From Ampelocalamus luodianensis (Eukaryota > Streptophyta > Magnoliopsida > Poales > Poaceae): DNA of 64,000 bases. The DNA is taken from contig CM070632.1 in NCBI GenBank assembly GCA_036346255.1, positions 25,756,657-25,820,656 of the forward strand, read 5' to 3'. A program made the translations under genes and the position numbers. Below, piece by piece: positions 12,593 to 23,601 of this stretch (positions within the stretch are counted from its first letter, which is position 1; each line of letters starts with the position of its first letter). The notes beneath the pieces are model-generated. The model searched no databases. It saw only the letters and a program-made list of their open reading frames with translations, and was not told the origin of the DNA.

Positions 12593-15500
12593 CTCACGAG
12601 GAAGGATGCAACCGACGGCGGTGCGGTTGCCTCGACGATCCACGACCGCAGATCTAAGGATGAACGGCTCCGATCACGCCTCCAGTCGGAAGGTCCGATT
12701 GCACACACGATCAGGGCCGCAGATCAAGTGATGGACGGCCAAGAATGATGAGGGGAACCGGAGGGTCCGAACGCATACAAAATCTAGGCCGCAGATCGCA
12801 AAATGGACGGTGGTCCAAGATCGAAGTGCAAACAGGAGTGCTGACACGTGGGGCCGCATGTCAGTGACTGAGAGTCACACATGCGAGATTTAACACACGT
12901 GCACAGCGCACGCGGACCCACCTGGCAGTGACTTAAAGGAGGTTTTTAGGGCAGCTAATTAATTACTAATGACCAATGATTAATGATGATTAGCAATCAA
13001 TGTGCCCTAATGATTTTGAACAGTGGTGATTTAGGGACAGAGGGCCCACACGTCAGTGGCACAAGGGGGCAGTTTAGGACCAATTAAATGCTAACAATGA
13101 TTAACATTTAATGAACTCGAGAATTAGGCCTAATGACCCCGAGATCGAGGTTTAAGGCCTACGCCCACATGTCGCTGACCCAAAAGACAATCTCGCATAC
13201 GATAATGCTAAACAGGATTTAATGACAATCATTAGCATTAATGATGTCCGAAAGCAATTGGTTAACGCCAGAGATGATTACAGGGGGTTTGGGCCCACAA
13301 GTCAGTGAGACATTAGGCCAGATTAAGACACATTAATGACATCCAATGATTAACAATGATTAGGCAATTACTGTGCTCTAATAATCTGACGAAAATGGGA
13401 GCTTCTCAACTGACAAAACCCGAGTGGCTTTCACGGCTTGTCGCCGGCGACTCCGGTCGCGGCGGCGCCCACAAACTATCAAAATGGGTTCGCAATAGTG
13501 TTGCGGACCAATGATGATGACCTCGCCGCGGTGGAGGTTCAGGAACGCCATGAGCCGGAAAACAAAGAAGGAGGCCGACACGGCAAAACACGAAAATAGC
13601 AAGATGCTCCGCTGCGGTCCAAGGAAGCGAGTGCCATGACTTCGAGGGACTATATAGAAGCTACCTTAACCGAGAGGAGCTCCAAAGATGGCCGGGAATA
13701 CTTGAACACGATGAAGTCCACGGAGTCAAGAAGATGAAGTGGAAGATGAGGTTCGAGCAAAATGAGTGGAACCAAATCATCACCACACTTCATTATAGCT
13801 CAAAGAGGCTCCAAAAGCAAATAATTGCAAAAGAACCACTTAATGGATTTGGAGAAGGAAGGGGTGAAACCAACTGAAGATCTCCAAACTTAAAATTGAG
13901 TGATTCCTGCGAATGCAACCCAAAATCAAGTTAGGGGAAATATAAAGGAGGTTGAGGAGTTCAAAAGGGTGCAAGAAAGGTTGAAGATGAACCACTAGAC
14001 ACCAAGGCCGCCATTGGAGCCCTCGGGTCAACAAGGGTGGATTGAAGGTTTGAGATAGTTTTGAGCTTAAACACAGAGAGGAGCTAGGTGTGGTGTAAAA
14101 GAACACCAGGAGGACCTAGAGGGGCAATATATAGGGAAAGGATTAGGGTTTCGAGCAAGAACCCGAGTCCATGGTGGGCTCGGTTCATGCTACGGTCATG
14201 GACCAAGAAATGATGGGAGCAAGTGAGCACGGTGACAATGGAGGAGAAAGCCAGTGCGCATTAAATGCCCCGTGAGAGACGTTGACGAAAGCAAACTTGA
14301 GGTGACACATCAAAGCCGCCCGCGCTCTCTTTTCGCACATCGTGCGCGCGCGCTCGGCGGAACAGAGGAGGAAGAAGAAAGAGAAAGCAACCACGACCGT
14401 TGGATTTTAGATGGACGGCCGCGATTTAAAAGAGCTCACGGACACCGATTGCTTACAAACACGGGCGGTTGGATTGAGATCCAACGGTCCCAATTGGTTA
14501 ATGCAACCGAGGGTCCGAATGCTCACACGAACGTGGGCCGAGCGATTTGAATCCAACGGCCGATATCGCACGACGCTTTAAAATGCGCTCGGTGCAGCTA
14601 GGTGGTTCGACCGAAGTCAAGTGGCTCGGACTCGAGCCCGACTCAACCCAAGGAACAGTGGAACAGTGTTTTAGGTTTTAAATATGCTGAGACTTTTGAG
14701 GATTTATTTGGGGTAGCAAAATAACTCCAAAAATTCTGAAGTTTTTACAGGAGCTTGCTGCCTGAGACATTGACCTTGTGTAAAATTTGCAGAGGTTTTT
14801 ATGCATTGTATTTTTCTCCAAAAATTCTACAAGGTACTGGTTTTAGGTTTGACTGAGAGTCAAACAGGTTTGACTGCCCTCTAAAATATTCAAACAATTT
14901 CTAAAAATTGTGAAATTTTTCAGAGGGTTCACATACCATCCCAAGAACTTAGGAAAAATATCTCCAGAGGATGATCAAAAGGTTTGACAAGATTGTTTTT
15001 GAAGGAACAAGATTTGGATCAAAAGACTTGTGACTTTGCATTTCCATAAGTCTTGTACAATACTTGTCCAATACAAACAGGAAACACATGATGTAAGAAA
15101 AAGTTCTAATTTCTACTCATTTTCTTACATTTGAAACACAAGCCCAAAATTGGGATGTTACAAGCAGCTACGACGGTGAAGCTGCGGGTGTGGTCGACGT
15201 CGACAATGTGTCCATGGCAGTGGCGCAATCTGAAGAAAACCACTGCGGCGGCCAAAACCCTAAAAGCTAGATTGCAGCAGCGCTAGGGCTCTAGAGACGA
15301 AATTGATCAGGGGTTTGAGGTGTGGGGACGATGGCGATCCTAGGGGTCCTATTTATTGGGGTCGGGTGTGCACGAGATGGCGTGTCGACGACGGAACCCT
15401 TAAAGAGTCTGAGATGAACATGAGTTAAATCCGGAGATAGAAACTGATACGAGATAAGATTTCAACACATTCGAACACGGGAAGAGATAAGGATTCATAA

Positions 15501-16037
15501 ATCAAATCACGACGGGACTCTTTCTGCTGGAAACGAAGTTGTCACATGAAGCTTCAAGAAGAAACAATGGCAGACGCTGCAAAGCTGCACGAGGACGAAG
15601 GCGAAGGTCGGGGATGGAACTGACGTGTGGGCCCCACACATCAGTGAGGGCTCACGGGCGCGCGCATGCTGGGCTGGGGTGAAAATGGGCTAAAACAAAA
15701 GCGGAATGGTCCAGAGGATTGGATTTCGGCCGAGGAGCTTTTCTGAGATTAAATAATATATTTTCTATTTTATAAGATACAGAGAATTCAAATAGCAATT
15801 AGAAAATAGCAAATGAACTCGAAAAAATTCTAGAAAATATATCCAAGCACATAGAATCCAAATAAAATAGTTTTGAAAATTATTGATGTTGGCATTAATC
15901 ATATTAAATATTTTTGATACTGAAAGTCCATGTTAAGCTTGATTTAAAATCAAAAAAAATTCAAGGGTGAATTTTCCAACTACTAACTGTTCAAAAGATT
16001 TTTTTAAAAGCTCAGAAAATTGGGATGTTACAATAAG

Positions 16038-16259
16038 CGTTGCATTGTGTCTGCCTTCGCCCCGCTGCATTCCTCTTGCTTTCTTCCTCTTCTTCGAGCA
16101 CTAGAGAGCTCGGAAGCCCGCGAGACCGTGAGCTCTGCCTCGGTGACCGTCCCCGTCCACTACAACCCTACCCTCTAAACAGTACTGTATGGGGCCCGTT
16201 CTGTAGACCTGTGTCAATGACATGTGGGACCTCAGTTCGTGCACAGTTCCCATGGACCT
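16038..16259 (+). repeat. host LTR H, segment 2
   Basis: This GC-rich, leader-like sequence directly continues segment 1 across R1, so the joined H reads TATATAAG then CGTTGCATTG. It ends in GACCT (16255-16259), the left TSD of element E3. Confidence 0.6.
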
Positions 16260-18629
16260 TGTAACACCCCAACTCAGCACGAGCCTGGAATGCAACTACC
16301 CTAAGCTGAAAAACTAAATTTCGGCAGAACCTCCTTTGTATACGAGGATACTGGAGGTTCCACACAACAAAACACACAAGTAATCAAAAACTAGTCATGA
16401 AATCCAATTCTAAGGTCTAAACATGAATCAACGATAATGAGCTAAGATAACAAATAACCATATGACTTAAAGTTCTCATCTATGTTCTCATTGATCATAA
16501 AGGTACCATCCATGACTAAATTTATTTATTACAAACCAAAAGATGACAAAAAAGAATCATTATTTCTTATAGCAATGAGTCTAATGTGAAGTGCATTATT
16601 CGAGTAGTGCTCATCTACTCCCTCCCAAGTGAACTTCATCAACGATCACCTAGAAATAAACAAACAAAGCAAGAGTGAGTCCATGACTCGGCAAGTACAA
16701 TGATTAAGAAAACATTCATTCATTGAAGATCAAACATAACATCATTGGGTTCGATCATAACTCATTGGATTTCTTATGAATACATGATATGAATGCTCAA
16801 ATCAAGGAATGGATCGCACACACGCAGATATCTGGTATAGCCGGTGAACACCCGTCGGTGATCACTCAAGCCCGCATCTTAACAAAAATGCGGATCCACT
16901 TCCGTATGAAGAACGTTTCATACGGGTGTCCAACATTGCCCATATTGGAATTAATGGGTCTTATCCAACCATCTTGGAATTGATGGTGGTTCTCATCCAC
17001 TCCCGTGGACGTCAAATGTCAATGAATGCATGCAACAATTAAATGAAATATACCATAACATCACTTCTATTCATGAACTCAATGTATTGAACAAGGCATG
17101 AATAAGTCACTTCACATGTCTCACAAGTTACCAAAACAACTCATGCTAAAAACCACAATGCACAAACATCCAAATAAACATGGTACTTGCCTTCGCGTTG
17201 CGGCGTTATCCGCAACGAAGGCGCTTATACCAAGTTTCGCCGCCTAAACCAACGAAATAACTTAATAAGTATACATGATACCCAGCTCAACTAGTCGGTG
17301 TTCTATTTTGCTTCTATTAGAGTCAATTAAATCCTATATTGCATAGATGAAAACAGCGGAGTCTGTCCAATAAGAAAATCCTGGACAGCAACACGGGACT
17401 AACATAACTCACAGCCTGGAAGTCGAAAAATAGCAAACCCAATTTCTGTAGATTCTTAACTGGTCTAACTACAAAACTCTAGTTGACGCGACAAACCAAT
17501 TTGGTCAAATTAATAGGCTAATAATTGTTTGAACATTCAGCACAGATTCAGCCTACCAAAATTCAGCAGAAATATTCAGTTGATCATAACTTCTATGTTA
17601 CAACTCCGAATTGAGCGTTCTTTACCAATCTGAAAAGGTTATCGAATTACCTACAATAACCTAGTTGGGTGAACTTTCAGATTCTTCCAACTTCTATCAT
17701 AACATAGAAAATATACAGACAGATTAATCACGTCAGGTTTCTGGCAGCGACTGATAAAACAGACATATCTTTTGACCCAGAACTCGGAATCAAGTAAACT
17801 CAGTGGCCATCTAAACCTGACAGGATACTTCAATTTTTAGGAGACACCAAGTTCAAAATCTGTGAATAACAATTTCTTATACAATTTACAAATTGACTGC
17901 AGAATCTCGTCAGGATTCTGAACAGTCAAGACTAATTCTATCATAACTTTTGACTCGGACCTCGGATTTGAGTGAACTCGGCGCCACTGAAACGTAAGAA
18001 CAAGACCTAGATATCTCTAGCAGACCGAACCTTCAGATTCTGCATAAAAATAACCGAAACACCCTTTACAACGAACTGGACAGAAACAGCTTCTAAATTC
18101 AGCAGTTCTGCCTAAACAAAAACGTAACCAAAACTCTTCTAACAACAATCAAACCACGAGGATCGCATCGTTACCCTTGCTGCAACCAGGAGTAGGTGGA
18201 AGGATCCTTGGCGAAGAAGCTCTTCCTCCTTTTCACCTCTTTTGCCCCAAGCGAGCTGCTGTCCTCCTCCACTCCTTGCGCAACCGGCAATGGAGAAGGT
18301 CCGAAGGAAGATTGGGGAGGCAAACCAGCAGGGAGCAGCACCAATGGAGGTTGGGGCGACTCTAGGGGCAGGGCATGAGGGGAAGAGAGGAGGATGGGAG
18401 GGTGGCGGCCAAAGGGGAAAAAGAGGGGTTCGGCCAAGGGGGGAAGGAAAAGGGGGCTGATTAGGGTTTAGAGGGGGAGGGGGCGCATGGGCCTAGGCCC
18501 ATGGCCGGCCAAGGGGTTGGGAAGGCTTCCCAGAGGCCCACGACCCTAAACAACTCCGAAAACTGAGAGTTTTAAGCTTTCGGAGTTTCCGATTAAATTC
18601 TTTCTTTCCGACTAAAAGCAGGTATGACA
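16260..18629 (-). repeat. E3 3' LTR (2370 bp)
   Basis: It is bounded by TGTAACACCCC and GGTATGACA and repeats 23602-25961. The two differ mainly at CTG/CAG/CG positions, for example TCG at 16814-16816 against CTG at 24157-24159. Confidence 0.93.
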
Positions 18630-18642
18630 TTCTACCCCTTAA
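18630..18642 (-). other. E3 polypurine tract
   Basis: On the minus strand TTAAGGGGTAGAA directly precedes the LTR start TGTCATACC. A weakened version of the pre-tract hairpin (GAATTCG...CGATT) lies just upstream. Confidence 0.75.
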
Positions 18643-19890
18643 TCGACTCGACCCGAATTCTACTCACGCCACGGACACAAGAGCAGAAGTCTAAGGAATT
18701 GAAAACAAAATTTAATACGTACCAGCAACAAATAGGTCTGGATAATGCTCGCGCATGCGAGATTCCAGTTCCCAAGTGGCTTCTTTCTCCGATTGATGAG
18801 ACCAAAGAATCTTGACATACTTCAGGTTTTATTCTCAAACCCGCCTCGATTTGTCCGAACTTTTCCGGTCGAGACTCAAAAGTAAGGTCCTGTTCAATGC
18901 TCAACGGCTCCATTGGAATTGCATGCTCATGGTCAAATAAGAACTTCCTCAACATGGACACATGAAACACATTATGAATCCTCTCATAGACTCGAAGATC
19001 CAAACGGTAAGCCAAATTTCCAACTCTTGCCATAACCGAAACGGTCCGATGTACCTTGGGCTAAGCTTTCCTTTAGTACCGAACGCATCACGCCTTTGGT
19101 AGGCGATACTCTCGTAAGGACCTCGTCACCCACATTGAACTCCAATTCTCGCCTCGACATCTGCGTAGCTTTTTCGCTTGGCTCGAGCAGCTAACAAGTT
19201 CCTTCTAACTCGGCCACTCTAGCCACGGCTTGCTGAACCCATTCGGACCCAAAACTGTCCTCTCTCCCACCGCATCCCAACACAACGGAGATCTGCATTT
19301 CCGCCATAAAGGACTTCAAATGGTGCAGCTCGAATACGGAGTGATAACTATTATTATAGGCGAACTCGCCAAAGCCAGTGATCTTCCCAACCACCCTTCC
19401 AGATAAAACACAACACCGAGCATATCTTCTAAGGTTTGAATTGTACGCTCGATCGACCATCCATCTCGAGGGTGGAATGCAAGATTAAGACGGAGTTGCG
19501 TGCCCAAAGCACTCGCAAACTCTCCCAAAACTTGGAAACAAATTTGGCATCTCGGTGGAAACAATAGTCTTTGGCACCCCTGCAACCGCATTTATCTCTC
19601 GCACATAAAGTGGAGCCAAATCGCCGCAGAATTGGTGGTTCGAATAGGAATGAAATGTGCGGACTTTATCAACCGATCCACTATCACCCATATAGCATCC
19701 TTCCTCGCCGAGTGCGAGGTAAACCAACCACAAAATCCATGGAGATGTCATCCCATGGCCACACCGAACCTCTAAAGGTTGCAACAATCTGCCGGCCGCT
19801 ATGTTCAGCCTTAACCTATTGGCGAGATCCCACACGAGGCCACATATCGCGCAATATCGACTTTCATTCTCTTCCACCGTAAATTCTTCT
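18643..19890 (-). pseudogene. E3 integrase and C-terminal region, frameshifted
   Basis: Integrase inserts the element cDNA. On the minus strand, fragments appear in successive frames: LLQPLEV...MTSPW near 19790-19750, DLAPLYVREI and GVPKTIVS near 19610-19560, ALGTQLRLNLAFHP near 19510-19460, FAYNNSY near 19360, and VGNLAYRLDL...RIHNVFHVSMLRKF at 19030-18950. These match the catalytic core and C-terminal domain of plant gypsy integrases. The frame changes every 50-150 bases and no long frame survives. The C-terminal tail (QDLTFESRPEK) is where a chromodomain would start, but none is clear. The many small shifts may be partly consensus error. Confidence 0.8.
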
Positions 19891-20279
19891 TCAAATCTTT
19901 GTACATTTTGGTCTCACCTGGATGTACAGATACGGGTACAGTGGGCTTCCTTTAGAATCTCATCTTTAATCAGGCCTCTGTGGCACACAAAGGCGACCTT
20001 TAAATCGCAAAGTACCGTAATCATCTATACCAAAATGGCCTTGCTTGCCTTCATCTAGGCGCTTCCTCACACGCTGGAGCATTTGATCATGTTGTTGTGC
20101 TTCCGCACTGCTCGGAATGGTGACTCAAGAAGCAAACGGTCTCGGTCTCGGCGGTACCGCAAAGCAAAAAGATATATCCATACGCCAAAATCAGCGATGA
20201 GACAATCGAGGGTAGGAGGTGTCGCCTTGCGACTCGGGGCATCGGCTACAACATTTGCCTTGCCGGATGATCTTGAATG

Positions 20280-21510
20280 GTGAGATCATAGTCCTTTATC
20301 AACTCCAACCATCTCCTCCGCCTCGAGTTTAAATCTTTCGGGTAAAGATGTATTTGGACTCTTGTGATCGTGAAAATGTCACAAGATTCGCCATACAAAT
20401 AATGGCGCCAGATCTTTAAAGCCGATTACTCGCCGCAAGCTCTAGGTCATGAGTAGGATAGTTCTGTTCATGTTTCTTCAATGCGAGACGCATAGGCAAT
20501 CACCTTACCATCCTGCATAAGTACACAACCCACCCCAACTCTAGACGATCGAATAAATAGTGAACCGCTTCGGTTCTCGAAGGGTGAGAATTGGGGCGGT
20601 CACCAATCTATCCTTCAAAGTACTGTAAGCTTCGCTCACACGCATCCGTCCATCAAACTTGACACCTTTACGTGTCAACCGAGACATTGGTCTAGCAATG
20701 GTAGAGAAACCCTCCACAAAACGCGGTAGTAACCACCAAACCTAAAACTCCTCACTTCTTTTACATTGGTTGGTCTCTTCCATTCCACCACCGTTGAAAT
20801 CTTACTTGGATCGACGTAAATGCCCTCTTGATTGATTACATGGCCTAAAACCCAACTCGTAAATCCAATTCACATTTCTTCAATTTGGCATAGAATTGGT
20901 TCACTCAAGGTCTCCGCATCAACCTCAAATGTTGAGCATGGTCCTCTTCCGTTTTGGAATAAATCAAGATGTCGTCAATAAATACTACGACGAAATCATC
21001 AAGATAAGGGTGCAACATACTATTCATGGCTTCCATGAAAATCTGCAGAGCATTAGTTAGTCCAAATGACATAACCTTATACTCATAATGACCATACCTT
21101 GTAGAGAAAGCTGTCTTCTCAATATCTTGCTCGCGAACTCGAATCGATTATAACTCGATCAAGGTCAATCTTGGAAAATATTTTAGCTCCTTCAACCGAT
21201 CAAAGAGAATCTTCAATACGGGCAACGGATATTTATTCTTACAGATTGCTTGATTAAGAGCCCCTGAGTCCACACACATACGCCAACTACCGTCCTTCTT
21301 CTTAGTGAATGCGAGCAGAGCTCTCCCGGCGATACACTACGCCGAATCATACCTTTGGATAGCAAATCATCCGCTTGCTTTTTCAACTCCTCTGGAATGG
21401 TCGTACAAACGGTATGGAGACATCGAAATAGGTCGGGTTCGGAACAAGATCTATCCGAATTCCACTTCACGCTCGAGGCATACCAGAAGCTCCACAGAAA
21501 CACGTCAGAA
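20280..21510 (-). pseudogene. E3 reverse transcriptase and RNase H, frameshifted
   Basis: On the minus strand the RT start is clear at 21213-21503, with ELKKQADDLLSKGMIRRSVSP resembling the conserved entry segment of Ty3/gypsy RT. The active-site motif VVFIDDILIYS is encoded near 21000-20960. RNase H appears near 20450-20330 as HDLELAA, then ESKYIFTR. The domains are in normal order but lie in several frames with stops. The function would have been copying element RNA into DNA in the particle. Confidence 0.82.
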
Positions 21511-21899
21511 ATTCATTCACCACCGAATATCTTCAATACGAAGTGGAGATTCGGACTTCTCGCTAAGAGACCAAAGCAACCCAATGTTCAAGGCTCGACG
21601 ACTAGGAAACAGACTAGCCAACACACACAGTGGAATCAAACGGCGACCGCTCAAACACTAGTTCCTCTCCGACGGAGCTGCAAAGTCACCGCCTTCCAAA
21701 ACAACAAATCTTGGCACGGTAAAAGAATAGCCAATCCATACCCAAGATAACATCAAAAGGTGATAATCAATCACCATGAGATTGGCAATGAAATTTTCAT
21801 CTTCTATAGTGATAGTACAACCAGGACAAGCGTAGAGCTAGAAATAAGACCTCCTGGAACCACCACCACAGATTCGTAAATAGATTGCACACTCAAACC

Positions 21900-21965
21900 C
21901 GCCCTTTTAACAAAATCTAAGGACACAAAAGAATAAGTAGCCCCTGAATCAAATGTAACGAAAGC
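21900..21965 (-). pseudogene. E3 aspartic protease fragment
   Basis: On the minus strand VTFDSGATYSFVSLDFV carries the DSG active-site triad of retroelement aspartic proteases (21933-21959). A frame stays open across it (21804-22334), joined upstream to a Ser/Pro-rich linker after the zinc knuckles. Confidence 0.8.
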
Positions 21966-22269
21966 CTCATGTGAATCAACTAATAAAGTACTGTCACCAC
22001 ATCGTATGCCCACGGTGCTGTGGGTGGGCATGGCGTAGACTCCCAAAGGTGCCGGAGCAGAGGACGCACCAACACTCGAGAGGAGGGGCAGAACTGCAGC
22101 AGTGAGAACGAGGCGAGCAGAAGGAGCAGGTTCCGAAGAACCCGGTCGGAGGCGCAGAGTCGAAACCGCGGTGGAACCCATCCGGTGAGAACTGAGGCAC
22201 AAAAGGTGCAACCGAGTGCGGCGAGCCCGAGGAGTACTAGAGGACGACGCTGCTGAATCGCTTCCCACT

Positions 22270-23427
22270 TGATGATACTTGCGGATTCTCGCACAAAGTA
22301 AAGCTTGTGGCCCTCTCGACCACACCGACGACAAGTCCTCTCAAAGAACATTCGACGCACGATGCCCTCTCCACACTTAAAACATTTCATACCTTGACTC
22401 GAATCAGGCGCATCGAGGTGTGGAAGAAGAAAACGTGGCGCCAAGAAAAGATCGCCTCTTTGGCCGAGGACGAGATGGGCGCTCCTCAAACCTCTTGGAA
22501 GTAGGCCGAGAGGACCCACCTCCACCACCAAAACTCCTCTTGCCGGCCACCACGGAACCACCAAGCAGTAGTGCCACGGTGACCGATCTGCGAAGGAGAA
22601 TTCCTCTCCTGCTCTATCCTCTAGCTCGCCAACCACAATCTTTGAAATCACGCAAAACCGAGGCTCCCAAGATCGACGATACTCCCGAAGGAGACCCCGC
22701 GAAACCTCTTGGCCTTCTCCAAGTCATCATCGCCACAGTGGTACAAAGCGCACTGCATTGTTGAACTCCATCTCGCACTCGACATCGACCTATTGCCTTG
22801 AGTCAACACTAGCAATGACCGCTCCATCCTCTCAATAAAAGAATCCGGATAGTACTTGGCTCAATCGTGCCACAAAACTTCCCAAAGTAATCGTCCTCGC
22901 TGGGGTCCTAGCAGCATGTAACCCTTCCCACCGGATATCGGCTTGACCTTCGGCTGAAAGGCCACAAACGAACCTTTGCGCCGAAGTTCATCTCCAATGC
23001 TCGAATCGACGCTCCATGTACCGAGCCAATCTGCCGCTCAATCGGGGTACCGCCCATCAAACGTGTTCAAACTGGCGTCATCCACTACGAAGACTCATCC
23101 TAGTCTCGGTGGGCTGCGGCAACAACCGGACTCGCCATGGCGACAAAGAAGAAGATTCCACGGCGCCGCAGAGCAACAGGAGCAGCAGGATAAGCCGCTC
23201 GCACCGCCGACGAGCCGCCGTTCTCCTTTGAAGATTTCGAATAATCGCCGACACCGCCGAGCATCGGCGGCGCGCGCTTGAGCTTCCACGGTGGTTGAGC
23301 AACGAGGCAACCTCCTCATTAACCCCACCAAGCAGCTCTTCTTCGCGGACGTTGCGTAAACAACCGACCACGCCCACGCATCGCGACCACGATGGCGGAC
23401 GCCACGGCCTCTACCTCTCGCCATCTA
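22270..23427 (-). pseudogene. gag: E3 gag with zinc knuckles, frameshifted
   Basis: The likely start is the minus-strand ATG near 23424 (MARGRGRG), shortly after the primer site. The zinc-binding part is at 22390-22275, with MKCFKCGEG and CRRCGREGHK; the last Cys of the second knuckle reads as another residue. The capsid part between is spread over frames and hard to follow. Short basic and Arg-rich stretches in other frames are shadows. Confidence 0.7.
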
Positions 23428-23587
23428 AGGACAACACAACGAACAAAGACCAAACCGAACAACAGCTTGCACAACAAATAAATCATAACAACAAGAAAAT
23501 TGCGGAAACAACGAATTGCCCAACCCAACCTATCGTACACGATTGTGTCAATTTAATAATTTTATTTTAACCACGGACCTAAAGCCC

Positions 23588-23599
23588 GCTCTGATACCA
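23588..23599 (-). other. E3 primer binding site (tRNA-Met type)
   Basis: The plus strand reads GCTCTGATACCA, so the minus strand reads TGGTATCAGAGC, two bases from the right LTR. This sets the minus-strand orientation. Confidence 0.92.
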
Positions 23600-23601
23600 A
23601 C

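Larger units (their letters stand above)
9974..15162 (-). mobile_element. S1: solo gypsy LTR, minus strand, 5189 bp
   Basis: It starts TGTGAGGACCC and ends GGATGTTACA, with perfect TSD AGCAG (9969-9973 and 15163-15167). At about 5.2 kb it is the longest LTR here. On the minus strand it resembles the LTRs of element N: both carry the GTACAAAGA hairpin, the CTATTCGAATAG palindrome and the end ...GGGTCCTCA. The stretch 12470-14600 is GC-rich, with repeated ATCCAACGG/CCGTTGGAT motifs and a TATA-like box near 14127-14136. None of its short frames looks like a gene. Confidence 0.88.
8449..16032 (-). mobile_element. R1: solo gypsy LTR, minus strand (2390 bp of its own), split by S1
   Basis: It runs from TGTTGGGACAC (8449) to GGGATGTTACA (16032) and is flanked by the perfect 5-bp TSD ATAAG (8444-8448 and 16033-16037). 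It is a solo LTR: there is no primer site, coding region or second LTR. Read on the minus strand it has the usual order of this superfamily: TGTAACATCCC start, GC-rich leader, and a block resembling the GGCAAG...TTTGATCAT box of E1 (near 9190-9215). It is interrupted at 9974-15162 by solo LTR S1. It formed by recombination between two LTRs of one element. Confidence 0.88.

Noticed and set aside
12392..12859. cluster of minus-strand frames in S1
   Set aside because: They overlap one another in different frames within a solo LTR and have no shared or known domain.
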